A DNA stretch of 53,323 bases from Oscillospiraceae bacterium (GCA_902780565.1 CACZGD010000025.1:1-53323), one strand, 5' to 3'. Positions 8,482-15,740 are shown, counted from the stretch's first letter. The notes: generated from the letters alone by a model not told the origin. Translations and numbers: made by a program.

Positions 8482-9109
8482 ATTCCGCTTTCTTTTCCGC
8501 GTCCGCGCCGTGTTTTACGCGGCTGCGCATAATGAACCACAGGATCGCCAGCACCTGCAGGATCGCCGCGATCAGAAACAGGCTGCGCATGTCCGCCATG
8601 CCCCGGAAGGTCAGCCACAGGCTGACCGCCACGCCCCAGATGATGCCCGAAACGGCGGCGCACTGGAACACGCGGGAATACCACAGCCGGAAAAACACGG
8701 TCAGCACGATGCACGAGGCGGGCGCCGCGTAAACGAAGGCGAGCCACGTTTTCGGAATCGCAAAGGGCAGCAGCCCCAGCACGAAATACGCCACCGCCGC
8801 GGTCAGCCACACCAGCAGCACCGACAGCGCCGGGATCATTTTGCGTTTCGTCCGGCGGCGGGGGCTCAGCGCCCCGTCCGGGATCGGCGCTTCCCGGATT
8901 CCGAGCAGCGAATCGGTCGTGCAGCCGAACAGGGACGAGAGCTTCACCAGCACGTAAACGTCCGGCACTCCGTCGCCCCGCTCCCATTTGGAAACGGATT
9001 TATCCGAATAGCCGAGCTTTTCGCCCAGCGCCCCCTGCGTCAGCCCCGCCGCCTTGCGGCAGGCTGCAATGTTTTCTCCGAGCGTCTGTCTGACGTTCTC
9101 TTCGTCCAT
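8480..9109 (-). CDS. XRE-family transcriptional regulator with C-terminal membrane helices
   Basis: 209 residues. An HTH_3 domain occupies about 8-63 (Q-T-L-G-E-N-I-A-A-C-R-K-A-A-G-L-T-Q, then the recognition-helix S-V-S-K-W-E-R-G). The C-terminal half (about 100-200) has four hydrophobic helices, so the DNA-binding domain is tethered to the membrane. Such XRE-TM proteins are common in Clostridia near toxin or stress genes. The ATG at 9109 is preferred because a GGGGTGAG site precedes it and the longer frame runs back through the promoter. Two perfect palindromes flank or sit within its own promoter, pointing to autoregulation. What signal the membrane part senses is unknown. Confidence 0.85.
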   Translation of the reverse strand: MDEENVRQTLGENIAACRKAAGLTQGALGEKLGYSDKSVSKWERGDGVPDVYVLVKLSSLFGCTTDSLLGIREAPIPDGALSPRRRTKRKMIPALSVLLVWLTAAVAYFVLGLLPFAIPKTWLAFVYAAPASCIVLTVFFRLWYSRVFQCAAVSGIIWGVAVSLWLTFRGMADMRSLFLIAAILQVLAILWFIMRSRVKHGADAEKKAE

Positions 9110-9120
9110 GGTCTCACCCC

Positions 9121-9168
9121 AAAAGCATATGCTTTTTTCAGTATACGCTTTTCGCGCGAAAAAAGCAA
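9121..9168 (-). promoter_or_regulatory. XRE gene promoter with two perfect palindromes (likely operators)
   Basis: On minus: TTGCTT (9163-9168), 17-bp spacer, TATACT (9140-9145). The spacer itself contains a 14-bp perfect palindrome, TTTTCGCGCGAAAA (9149-9162). A 16-bp perfect palindrome, AAAAGCATATGCTTTT (9121-9136), lies just downstream of the -10. Either could be bound by the XRE protein encoded downstream. Confidence 0.65.
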
Positions 9169-9195
9169 GCCCGGGACGGCGCAATGCGTCCCGGG
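9163..9195 (-). terminator. Intrinsic terminator fused to the next promoter
   Basis: Stem CCCGGGACG (9170-9178 with 9187-9195, 9 bp, 8-base loop) followed on minus by CTTGCTTTTTT. It ends the 9224-10300 gene; its T tract is also the -35 element (TTGCTT) of the XRE gene promoter. Confidence 0.75.
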
Positions 9196-9223
9196 CGTCG
9201 GTGAATTTTTTGTGAACGGCGGT

Positions 9224-10300
9224 TCACTTGACCTTGAAGGTGATCGCGTCCGTCGTCACGCTGTTCAGGTAATCGTCCTTTTCGCGGATTTTGAACTTCA
9301 GCTCGATCTCCTCAATGGAATCGATTCCGGCCTCCTTCAGGTCGGTGCCGGACAGGGTCATGTCGTCGATGATGCGCTTGCCGTCGTACACGTCGGCGTA
9401 GAAATACTCGGTGATCATGAACCCGTTCACGGAAAGCTCCTCGGTCGTGACCGTCACGTTTTTGCCGCTGCTGTTTTCGATATAAAACAGCACGCCCGCG
9501 CCCCAGAAGCTGTTCTCGTTCACGTATTTGCCCACGATCCGGATTCCGTCCTGATTATAAAGCTCGGTGCCCGCGTCGTTCGGGGTCACGTCCATGTCGT
9601 CGAAGCGCGAGGTCTTCACCGTGATGCAGTCGGATTTCACCTTGTCCGTGAAGCTGTCGCCCTCGTAGTAATAGAGATACAGCTCGATCTTGCCCACGTT
9701 TTCAATACCGGCGGCCTCGAGCTGGCTGCTCATCAGGTCGATTTTTTCGTTTGTCTTTTTCCCTGCGGCCACCTCTGCCGCGAACAGGTCGGTGATCATG
9801 TAATCGTTCACGATCAGCGCGTCGCTGCCCACGTGGATGACCTTGTCGGATTTGTTTTCGATCTGCACCTTCAGCTCGTCGCCCCAGATGGAGTCGGTCT
9901 CAAAGGCGAGCGCGGTGATGACGCACACGTCGTTCTCCCACAGGACCTGCTCCTCCACCGTGGTCTTGTCCGCGGCGGGCGCGGCCTCGCTGCCTTGCTC
10001 CGTGCTTTCCGGTTTGTCTGTCTTTGCGCCGTCGGCTTCGGTCCCGTCGACCTCGATCGCCTTCGTGCCGCCGTTCGACGCGCCGTCCGCGTTTTCAATG
10101 CCGCCGCTCTTTTTGCCGTTCGCCGCGGCGCCGATCACGATCAGCAATACCGCCGCGAGCGCGACCCAGAACCACCATTTTTTATAAACGGGCTTCTTCA
10201 CGGGTGCGGGCGCGGGCATGGGCGGGACCGGCTGTTGAAACTGCGGAGGGACCTGCTGGGGAACCTGCTGGGGATTGGGATTCATCTGATTGTCCTGCAT
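9224..10300 (-). CDS. Single-pass membrane protein with two repeated beta-rich domains, unknown function
   Basis: 358 residues from the ATG at 10300, which has AAAGGA about 9 bases upstream; the earlier ATG (10309) sits too close to that site. A Pro/Gln-rich N-terminus (about 1-30) and basic K-K-P-V-Y-K-K precede one TM helix (about 35-55), then an acidic Ala/Thr/Glu-rich linker. Two similar domains follow (about 115-235 and 240-358). Each carries a V-N-x-[FY]-M-I-T-[DE]-x-F stretch, then G-K-[KR], then L-x-x-A-G-I-[ED] and I-E-L, and closes with D-x-I-T-[VF]-K. The repeat shows internal duplication of an unnamed outside domain, similar in style to DUF4352/DUF5067-like lipoprotein domains. 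Transcribed from an extended -10 (minus TGGTATGCT, 10340-10348). Function unknown. Confidence 0.75.
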   Translation of the reverse strand: MQDNQMNPNPQQVPQQVPPQFQQPVPPMPAPAPVKKPVYKKWWFWVALAAVLLIVIGAAANGKKSGGIENADGASNGGTKAIEVDGTEADGAKTDKPESTEQGSEAAPAADKTTVEEQVLWENDVCVITALAFETDSIWGDELKVQIENKSDKVIHVGSDALIVNDYMITDLFAAEVAAGKKTNEKIDLMSSQLEAAGIENVGKIELYLYYYEGDSFTDKVKSDCITVKTSRFDDMDVTPNDAGTELYNQDGIRIVGKYVNENSFWGAGVLFYIENSSGKNVTVTTEELSVNGFMITEYFYADVYDGKRIIDDMTLSGTDLKEAGIDSIEEIELKFKIREKDDYLNSVTTDAITFKVK

Positions 10301-10339
10301 GGGGATCATCCTTTCGGTTTGGTATTCGTTGTTTTTCTC

Positions 10340-10348
10340 AGCATACCA
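10340..10348 (-). promoter_or_regulatory. Extended -10 promoter element for the duplicated-domain membrane protein
   Basis: On minus TGGTATGCT (TGn followed by a -10). No good -35 is present; the -35 position is occupied by the T tract of the preceding terminator. Confidence 0.45.
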
Positions 10349-10352
10349 CAAA

Positions 10353-10391
10353 ACAAAAAACCGCGTTCCCACCGAAAAGGTGGAAACGCGG
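10353..10391 (-). terminator. Intrinsic terminator of the kinase/HTH operon
   Basis: 13-bp near-perfect stem (10361-10373 with 10379-10391), 5-base loop, followed on minus by TTTTTTGTTTTG. Confidence 0.85.
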
Positions 10392-10409
10392 CAAAACCGG
10401 AAATATTTT

Positions 10410-10862
10410 TCATTTGCAGGCGTAAAGCGGGGCCTCCCCGTTTTCGCGCAGCAGACGGTCGATCTCGTGTACGTCGCGCACGCCCGCGCCCAGAGCGGAC
10501 AAAAACACCGCGTCGCGCCGGAGCTTCGCGTAAAGCGGCGCCATGCCGTACAGCGTCAGCGCCCGGTTCGTCTCCTCCGCGTTGAAGTCCGCGCCGAAGC
10601 ACAGCCGCAAAATCACGTCGCGCTGCACCGTGTGTTTTTCCTCCGCCAGCAGCTTATAGCCGTAGCCCTCCGAAATGTCGGCTGCCAAAAACACGTCCTG
10701 GCGGCGCAGTCCCTTTTCGGTCAGCTTCCGGCTCATGTAATCGCGGAACGGGCGCGCGTCGTCCGGCAGCTTGTCGCCGTAGGTCTTCCAAAAGGCCGGC
10801 AGGTCCTCGGGCGGGGTCTTTGCCAGCACGGCCTCCAGCCGCTTCGTCGTGGTCTCCTTCAT
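10410..10862 (-). CDS. HTH-like protein translationally coupled to a Ser/Thr kinase
   Basis: 150 residues, all helical in character. The middle (about 40-105: R-P-F-R-D-Y-M, then G-L-R-R-Q-D-V-F, E-G-Y-G-Y-K-L-L, and Q-R-D-V-I-L-R-L-C) resembles a diverged XRE/lambda-repressor fold, and I recall similar proteins beside kinases in gut Clostridia. The closing part has an A-L-x-L-Y-G-M-A-P-L-Y stretch followed by a helical tail. Its ATG overlaps the stop of the kinase gene (ATGA overlap), so the two proteins are probably made in fixed ratio. Inference: a DNA-binding effector or substrate of the kinase. Direct DNA binding is not proven by sequence. Confidence 0.75.
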   Translation of the reverse strand: MKETTTKRLEAVLAKTPPEDLPAFWKTYGDKLPDDARPFRDYMSRKLTEKGLRRQDVFLAADISEGYGYKLLAEEKHTVQRDVILRLCFGADFNAEETNRALTLYGMAPLYAKLRRDAVFLSALGAGVRDVHEIDRLLRENGEAPLYACK

Positions 10863-11947
10863 TCGGTCAGGTCTCCTCTCAGCACGGTCTCGCCGATCGC
10901 GATCAGCAGCGGCGGCAGCAGGATCAGAAGGATCCCCAGCGCCACGGTCGCCGCTGTGCGCCTCGCCTTCGATTGCATTTTCGTCAGCCCCAGCTTCGTC
11001 TGGATATCCAGATAGTTGCCGAAAAACAGAATGCCCAGCATCACGCTCACAAAAAAGCCGACGCGGTTGATGATCAGGTCCAGCCGCCCGTAGGCGTTCG
11101 TGTAGTCGATCGAGCAGCTCAGCCAGATCAGCAGGGCGTAGCCCACGGCGGAAAGCACGGTCTTCACCGGGTCGCCGCCGCGCATGCCCGGGGGCAGGAA
11201 CCGCCGCCGTCCCGTCGGCTTTTCCTCCGGCTGCCGCCCGAACAGGTCGGTCAGCAGCTCGTCCACGGTCGCGTAGCGCTGGGTGGGGTCCATGCGGGTG
11301 GCTCTCGCGATCACGGCGCCGGATTTCCCGGGCGCTTGCCGCTCCCCGGGCAGGAACCCGGTCAGCATCACGTTCAGCAGCACGCCGAGGGCGTAAATAT
11401 CCGTCTGCCTGTCGGAGCCCCCGAAGCCGTATTGCTCCGGGGCGGCGTAGCCCACGGTGCCGATCAGCACGGTATCGCGCCGGAGCCCCGGTTCCGCGGG
11501 CTTTGCGGCGTCCACGTCCAGCAGAAAGACCCGCCCGTCCTCGGCAAGCAGCACGTTTTCGGGCTTTATGTCGCGGTGGATCACGGCGGGGGTGCGGTCG
11601 TGCAGCGCCTTCACCGCCTCCGCCACGGCGCGAAAGATCGCCAGCGCCTGGCTCTCCTCCAGTACGCGCGCGCTCTCCAGCAGGTTCCCCAGCGTCCTGC
11701 CGTTCACAAAGTCCTCGATCAGCACGGTCAAATCGCCCATATCGGCGACTTCCCGAATGCAGGGCATTCCGGGCACGGGCTGCGCCTGCAGACTGCGCAG
11801 AACGTCGCGCCTGCAGACCGAAAGCGATTTCTTCACAAACAGGGTCCCCGTCAGGTCGTCGCGCACGAGCTGCACGGTCCCGTCGTCCTTCAGCGGCAGA
11901 ATCTCGCGATAGCGCGTCAGCCTCGCCCTGCCGTCCGGCTCGATCAT
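10859..11947 (-). CDS. Eukaryote-type Ser/Thr protein kinase with C-terminal membrane helices
   Basis: 362 residues. The Hanks-type kinase domain spans about 1-265, with catalytic loop H-R-D-I-K-P-E-N, magnesium motif D-V-D (in place of DFG), activation-loop end A-P-E-Q-Y-G and D-I-Y-A-L-G. The N-terminal VAIK lysine is probably the K of L-F-V-K-K. Hydrophobic helices fill about 290-360; there are no PASTA repeats, so this is not the PrkC/StkP type. The start at 11947 is chosen because AAGGAGGG stands just before it and an earlier ATG (11983) falls inside the -10 box; 11965 is an alternative. It overlaps the HTH-like gene by 4 bp. The family transfers phosphate from ATP to Ser/Thr; substrates unknown, no PP2C phosphatase is nearby. 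Confidence 0.88.
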   Translation of the reverse strand: MIEPDGRARLTRYREILPLKDDGTVQLVRDDLTGTLFVKKSLSVCRRDVLRSLQAQPVPGMPCIREVADMGDLTVLIEDFVNGRTLGNLLESARVLEESQALAIFRAVAEAVKALHDRTPAVIHRDIKPENVLLAEDGRVFLLDVDAAKPAEPGLRRDTVLIGTVGYAAPEQYGFGGSDRQTDIYALGVLLNVMLTGFLPGERQAPGKSGAVIARATRMDPTQRYATVDELLTDLFGRQPEEKPTGRRRFLPPGMRGGDPVKTVLSAVGYALLIWLSCSIDYTNAYGRLDLIINRVGFFVSVMLGILFFGNYLDIQTKLGLTKMQSKARRTAATVALGILLILLPPLLIAIGETVLRGDLTE

Positions 11948-11981
11948 CCCGTATCCCTCCTTCATGCGTCGTCTGCTTCCC

Positions 11982-12010
11982 ATTATAAGCTCTTCTCCGT
12001 CAAAACGCAA
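11982..12010 (-). promoter_or_regulatory. Sigma-A promoter of the kinase/HTH operon
   Basis: On minus TTGCGT (12005-12010), 17-bp spacer, TATAAT (11982-11987). It excludes the ATG at 11983 as start because that codon overlaps the -10. Confidence 0.7.
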
Positions 12011-12051
12011 GAGGGGATCTGCGCTTCGTCTTTGTCCGTGCGCGAAGCATG

Positions 12052-12088
12052 AAGAATAAATATGCGCATTATCAAGAATAATCATGCG
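12052..12088. repeat. Direct repeat between divergent promoters
   Basis: Two 15-bp copies, AAGAATAAATATGCG (12052-12066) and AAGAATAATCATGCG (12074-12088), 13 of 15 bases alike and 22 bp apart. They lie between the kinase promoter and the Vps62-like gene promoter, so they may be regulator sites acting on either. Confidence 0.5.
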
Positions 12089-12095
12089 AACCTGC

Positions 12096-12124
12096 TTGCA
12101 AACGGCGGTATCAGGTGGTAAAAT
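12096..12124 (+). promoter_or_regulatory. Sigma-A promoter of the Vps62-like gene
   Basis: TTGCAA (12096-12101), 17-bp spacer, TAAAAT (12119-12124). The 15 bases starting at the -10 (TAAAATAGAAGTGAA) recur exactly at the promoter of the secreted phosphoesterase gene (34451). Confidence 0.7.
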
Positions 12125-12147
12125 AGAAGTGAAAGCGAGGGAGCGTT

Positions 12148-13377
12148 ATGAAAAAACTGCGGCCATTGTTCAGTCTGCTGCTCACGGCGGCGATCCTGTT
12201 TCTTGCGGTCAGTCCCGCCCGGGCGGCGTCGGGGGAGGATCCCGTTCCCACGTCGTGGGACTGCGTTATGTTGTTCGCCAAAAAAGATCTCAAGGGCGGT
12301 TATCGCGCCTTTTTGCCGGGGGAGTATCCGGACGTCGGGGTGCGGAGCGCGAGCATTTATCTGCCGTCGGACTGCACCGTCACGGCGTTCAGCGGCAAGA
12401 ATTTCACCGGGACAAAATATGAGCTCCGGGAGAGCCAGTCCGCCTTCCTGCGTTATGATTTCGGGCTGGGCGTGACCTATATCTCCGGGATCGGCAGCAT
12501 GATCGTCCACCGGATCGAAAGCGCGCGCGAGGATATCACGGACCTTACGGACGCGGGAAAGAACGAGCTGATGATGCGCTACGCGCCGCGCATCTGGATG
12601 GCGGAAGGCGACCCGTATGAAGCCTGCTCCATGGAATACGTGTTCGAGCATTTTGAAAAAAGCGTGGACAAAAACGGGGAGGGGCGGCTCTCCACGGTGC
12701 AAAAGCCCTCGTCGCCGTTCGAGATCCTGCCCGTGTACTACGGGCGGCAGGCGGACGCGAAGGGCTACGCCTTCTGGATCGAGAAGGACGGCGGCTATGT
12801 GGACGTGTCCTATTTCCAGTACTGCCCCTTCGATTCCGGCAAATATATCGACGTCATCCGGCATATGGCGGGCGCGCATCCGGGGGACTGGGAACACGTC
12901 ACGCTGCGCTTCCTGCGCGAAACGGAAAACGGACGAACGTATCTGCGCCCGGTCAAGGTCGCCTTCCCCGCGCACACCTTCGCGGCGCTGCAGAGCTGGG
13001 AAGACCTGAACAAGATCGACGGCACGCACATCGAGATCTACTGCGCGGCGGGTTCGCACGGGATGTACCCGACCGAGGGGGACCACGTTTACGTGGACCT
13101 CAAGCCACTGCAGCAGCTTGTGGACGTCTGCTCCAAGGGGGAGGCGTGGGACCTTTGGCTGCCCGATAAGCTGGAGACCTTCGAGCATGATCCCGAAACC
13201 GGCTCCAGAGCCCTTGCGGGCTCCCCGTGGGCGTATCTGTTCGGCTATGATACCGGCGAAAACAGCCTGTCCGTCACGAATTGGGGCAACAGGACGTACT
13301 TCCCCATCTTTCTCGGCGGCGGCCCGCAGGGCCCGCAGTATAAGACCGAGCTCCACGCCCGCGATACGTTCAAATAA
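12148..13377 (+). CDS. Secreted Vps62-related protein with N-terminal crystallin-like domain
   Basis: 409 residues with a Sec signal peptide (about 1-27, A-R-A-A cleavage site). Residues about 35-115 look like a beta/gamma-crystallin Greek-key domain (V-M-L-F-A-K-K-D-L-K-G-G-Y, then F-S-G-K-N-F-T-G-T-K-Y). The main domain (about 140-409) carries H-P-G-D-W-E-H-V-T-L-R and G-S-H-G-M-Y-P-T-E-G-D-H, the hallmark of the Vps62 / DUF946 family. That family is best known from fungi and plants and occurs sporadically in bacteria; its biochemical role is not settled. The protein is presumably released or wall-bound. RBS GAGGGAG lies before the ATG. It stands alone between two promoters. Family call good, function unknown. 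Confidence 0.85.
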   Translation: MKKLRPLFSLLLTAAILFLAVSPARAASGEDPVPTSWDCVMLFAKKDLKGGYRAFLPGEYPDVGVRSASIYLPSDCTVTAFSGKNFTGTKYELRESQSAFLRYDFGLGVTYISGIGSMIVHRIESAREDITDLTDAGKNELMMRYAPRIWMAEGDPYEACSMEYVFEHFEKSVDKNGEGRLSTVQKPSSPFEILPVYYGRQADAKGYAFWIEKDGGYVDVSYFQYCPFDSGKYIDVIRHMAGAHPGDWEHVTLRFLRETENGRTYLRPVKVAFPAHTFAALQSWEDLNKIDGTHIEIYCAAGSHGMYPTEGDHVYVDLKPLQQLVDVCSKGEAWDLWLPDKLETFEHDPETGSRALAGSPWAYLFGYDTGENSLSVTNWGNRTYFPIFLGGGPQGPQYKTELHARDTFK

Positions 13378-13389
13378 GCGCAAAGCGAC

Positions 13390-13418
13390 TTGCATTCCCG
13401 CAACGTTTGTGTTATACT
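13390..13418 (+). promoter_or_regulatory. Sigma-A promoter of the nucleotidyltransferase gene
   Basis: TTGCAT (13390-13395), 17-bp spacer, TATACT (13413-13418), followed by an AAGGAGG site before the ATG at 13444. Confidence 0.7.
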
Positions 13419-13443
13419 TTAAACGGAAAAGGAGGCGGTCGGG

Positions 13444-13737
13444 ATGGTTCACGGACTTTCATCCCGCGTGACCGGGGAGCTGACGCGTTTTGCCCGGGAT
13501 GCGGGCGTGCGACGGGTCGTCTTGTTCGGCTCGCGCGCACGCGGCACAAACGGTCCCCGCAGCGACGTGGATCTTGCCGTCAGCGGCGGCGATTTCAACG
13601 CGTTTTACTGGGCCGTCACGGAGCGGATCCATTCGCTGCTGACCTTTGATCTGGTGGATCTGGATCGGGGCGTGACGGAGGCGCTGCAAAAAGAGATCGA
13701 CAGGGACGGTGTGGTCATTTATGAAAAAGCTGAGTAA
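13444..13737 (+). CDS. Minimal nucleotidyltransferase (MntA-like), without a HEPN partner
   Basis: 97 residues. The polymerase-beta-type signature L-F-G-S-R-A-R-G is followed ten residues later by D-V-D (G29-S30 and D41/D43), which gives the metal-binding pair of small nucleotidyltransferases. Such proteins usually form the antidote half of HEPN-MNT toxin-antitoxin pairs and AMPylate the HEPN toxin. Here no HEPN gene lies on either side: a terminator and a convergent phosphatase gene follow directly, and a promoter precedes it. So it is an orphan, or its partner is elsewhere. Cytosolic. Confidence 0.85.
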   Translation: MVHGLSSRVTGELTRFARDAGVRRVVLFGSRARGTNGPRSDVDLAVSGGDFNAFYWAVTERIHSLLTFDLVDLDRGVTEALQKEIDRDGVVIYEKAE

Positions 13738-13748
13738 TATAAAAATCG

Positions 13749-13779
13749 CCCCGGTTCCGTTTTTGGGAACCGGGGTTTT
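13749..13779. terminator. Intrinsic terminator between convergent genes
   Basis: 10-bp perfect stem (13749-13758 with 13766-13775, CCCCGGTTCC arm), 7-base loop, TTTTC on plus and an A-rich flank (T-rich on minus) on the left. Confidence 0.75.
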
Positions 13780-13785
13780 CGTCGG

Positions 13786-14220
13786 TTACAGGCTTTCAAG
13801 CAGGCCGCGGCAGCCGCGCAGGATCTCGTCGAAGGCGGTGTCAAAGTCCCCGCTGTACCACGGGTCGGCAACGTCGTGCCCCGCGCCGTAATCGCCGGGG
13901 TCGCCGCCAAGCAGCCGCAGGGCGTTCCGGCGGTTGTTGCCATCCATCAGCACCAAGAGGTCAAAGGCGTCGTAGTCCGCTTTGGTCATTTGCCGGGCGC
14001 GCTTGCCGCCGGGGTCAAAGCCGTTTCGCAGCAGCACGCGCCTTGCGGGGGGATACACGGGGTTTCCCACGCCGCGAACAATTTCCTCATCGCTCGTCGC
14101 GGCGGAGGCGACAAGAAATTCATCCCCGCGCCCCGCGTCGGCAGCCAGCTTTTTGAATATACATTCCGCCATGGGGCTGCGGCAGATGTTGCCGTGGCAG
14201 ACAAACAGGATCTTCGTCAA
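13786..14220 (-). CDS. Low-molecular-weight protein tyrosine phosphatase
   Basis: 144 residues if translation starts at the TTG at 14220, which has GGAG about 11 bases upstream; this gives M-T-K-I-L-F-V and the usual family length. The signature C8-H-G-N-I-C-R14-S-P (CX5RS) and the distal D-P-W-Y-S acid motif are both intact, so it should hydrolyse phosphotyrosine or phospho-arginine through a cysteinyl-phosphate intermediate in the cytosol. A longer ATG-started frame (14391) overlaps the desulfoferrodoxin gene heavily and is unlikely. It is the last gene of the perR-rbr-dfx operon, 19 bp after dfx. Its catalytic cysteine is oxidation-sensitive, which may explain the company. Confidence 0.88.
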   Translation of the reverse strand: MTKILFVCHGNICRSPMAECIFKKLAADAGRGDEFLVASAATSDEEIVRGVGNPVYPPARRVLLRNGFDPGGKRARQMTKADYDAFDLLVLMDGNNRRNALRLLGGDPGDYGAGHDVADPWYSGDFDTAFDEILRGCRGLLESL

Positions 14221-14239
14221 GGTTTGCGCGTCTCCGTTC

Positions 14240-14614
14240 TCAAGCCTTCCAAAGGGAGTGCAGGTTGCAATAGGCGTAAGCGGCAAGCAATTCCTCGCCC
14301 TCGCAAAGCGCGAAGGTGACGACGGGCTCGCTGCCGGGGGCAAGGGTCTTGCGCTGGTTCCCGCCGGTCGTCTGAATGGCGACCCATTCAATGTAGTGCG
14401 CGGGCAGCATCGGGTGTGCGACCTCGCCCACCTTCACGGTTACAAGATTACCGTTCACTTCGCAGACCGGCACGTGTTTTTCGGCGGCGGCGTCGGTGGT
14501 CCCGGGCACGATCTCCTGCATACGTTCCCCACAGCACATGACCGGCACGCCGGTCTCCTTCACGACCGCAATGATCTTGCCGCAGTGGGCGCAGCGATAA
14601 AACTTCATTTCCAT
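14240..14614 (-). CDS. dfx: Desulfoferrodoxin (superoxide reductase)
   Basis: 124 residues. The N-terminal desulforedoxin-type iron site is complete (C8, C11, C27, C28). The superoxide reductase centre also is: E-K-H47, H67, H73, C116 and H119 give the His4-Cys iron site. The protein reduces superoxide to hydrogen peroxide without making oxygen, with electrons coming from rubredoxin-like carriers in the cytosol. It follows rubrerythrin, which can remove the peroxide made, by 26 bp. Regulated from the PerR-box promoter upstream. Confidence 0.95.
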   Translation of the reverse strand: MEMKFYRCAHCGKIIAVVKETGVPVMCCGERMQEIVPGTTDAAAEKHVPVCEVNGNLVTVKVGEVAHPMLPAHYIEWVAIQTTGGNQRKTLAPGSEPVVTFALCEGEELLAAYAYCNLHSLWKA

Positions 14615-14640
14615 GGTCAGTCCTCCTTTATATTTACGGT

Positions 14641-15288
14641 TTAATAATTCTCTGCGTTGACTTCAAAATAGCTCTGCGGGTGCGCACACACGGGGCAGAT
14701 CTCCGGCGCGGCGGTCCCGACCACGATGTGGCCGCAGTTGCGGCATTCCCACACCTTGACTTCGCTTTTCGCAAACACGGCGGCGGTCTCCACGTTCTGC
14801 AGCAGGGCGCGGTAGCGCTCCTCGTGGTGCTTCTCGATGGCGGCTACGCCGCGGAATTTCGCGGCCAGCTCCGGAAAGCCCTCTTCCTCGGCGGTCTTCG
14901 CAAAGCCTTCATACATATCGGTCCACTCGTGGTTCTCTCCCTCGGCGGCTGCAAGCAGGTTTTCGGCGGTGTTGCCGATGCCGTTCAGCTCCTTGAACCA
15001 GAGCTTCGCGTGCTCCTTCTCGTTCTCCGCGGTCTTCAGGAACAGCGCGGCGATCTGCTCAAAGCCTTCCTTTTTGGCCTTGGACGCAAAATAGGTATAC
15101 TTGTTTCTGGCCTGGCTTTCGCCCGCAAAGGCGGCCTCCAGATTCTTTTCGGTCTGCGTGCCGGCGTAGGGATTCTTCTTTTCTTCCGGCTGCGCTTCCA
15201 TCACGCCGCTCTTTTTGCAGCGGGGGCAGATTTCGGGCGCGGCGTCGCCCTCGTGGACGTAACCGCAGATCTTGCATACAAATTTCAT
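14641..15288 (-). CDS. rbr: Rubrerythrin with rubredoxin-like domains at both ends
   Basis: 215 residues. An N-terminal rubredoxin-like knuckle (C5, C8, C21, C24) is followed by a ferritin-like di-iron domain (about 42-165; E-x-x-H motifs in E-N-E-K-E-H-A-K and A-I-E-K-H-H-E-E-R) and a C-terminal rubredoxin domain (C182, C185, C198, C201). This double-rubredoxin form is found in Clostridia and works as an NADH-driven peroxidase that reduces hydrogen peroxide to water in the cytosol. RBS AAGGAGG precedes the ATG. Between perR and this gene a GC-rich hairpin (about 15307-15340) without a T tract could be an mRNA processing or stability element. Confidence 0.95.
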   Translation of the reverse strand: MKFVCKICGYVHEGDAAPEICPRCKKSGVMEAQPEEKKNPYAGTQTEKNLEAAFAGESQARNKYTYFASKAKKEGFEQIAALFLKTAENEKEHAKLWFKELNGIGNTAENLLAAAEGENHEWTDMYEGFAKTAEEEGFPELAAKFRGVAAIEKHHEERYRALLQNVETAAVFAKSEVKVWECRNCGHIVVGTAAPEICPVCAHPQSYFEVNAENY

Positions 15289-15346
15289 GTGGGATCCTCC
15301 TTTTTATTCGGTCGGCCTCCCGCGCCGGGCGGGGCGGCCGAGTTTT

Positions 15347-15727
15347 TTATGATTCTGTTGTATTCTGCGCGGCGTTGCGGCAGGCGGGGCAAAGGACCCG
15401 GATCTTCAGGTCGTAGGACAGAATCTCCTCCGGCACCTGCGCCTGCAGCACGGCGGTCAGATCGGGCAGAAACACGTCCGTCAGGCTGCCGCATTTCGCG
15501 CACAGCAGATGATCGTGGCGCAGGGTCTTGTCGTACCGGTCGGGGAAGCCCTCGGCAGAGATCCTGCGGATTTTTCCCTGCGCGGTCAGCCGGTTCAGAT
15601 TGTTGTAAACGGTCGCCAGCGCGACCTCCGGGCAGACGGCCTTCAGCCGCAGATAGATCTGCTCGGCGGTGAAATGCTCCCCGGCTTCCTCTATCAGCAC
15701 AAGGATCTGGCGTGCGTATCTGGTCAT
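15347..15727 (-). CDS. perR: Peroxide-sensing repressor of the Fur family (PerR-like)
   Basis: 126 residues. A winged-helix DNA-binding half (about 1-75: T-A-E-Q-I-Y, then A-T-V-Y-N-N-L-N-R-L) is followed by a dimerisation half with two CxxC pairs (C-A-K-C and C-P-A-C) for the structural zinc and a His-rich R-H-D-H-L-L metal-sensing site. PerR proteins bind DNA with Fe or Mn and release it when peroxide oxidises a histidine. The assignment to PerR rather than Fur or Zur rests on the operon (rubrerythrin, superoxide reductase) and on the perfect PerR-type palindrome at 15741-15755 just upstream, which also predicts self-regulation. Confidence 0.9.
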   Translation of the reverse strand: MTRYARQILVLIEEAGEHFTAEQIYLRLKAVCPEVALATVYNNLNRLTAQGKIRRISAEGFPDRYDKTLRHDHLLCAKCGSLTDVFLPDLTAVLQAQVPEEILSYDLKIRVLCPACRNAAQNTTES

Positions 15728-15740
15728 GATAAACGCCTCG

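Noticed and set aside
8510..10585. Long plus-strand open frame over the XRE and membrane-protein genes
   Set aside because: Same kind of antisense shadow; it runs through two promoters and two terminators.
13444..13737. Complete HEPN-MNT toxin-antitoxin pair
   Set aside because: No HEPN-type frame on either strand next to the nucleotidyltransferase.
13786..14391. Longer ATG start for the tyrosine phosphatase
   Set aside because: It would overlap the desulfoferrodoxin gene by about 150 bp and add residues before a family that normally starts right at T-K-I-L-F-V-C.
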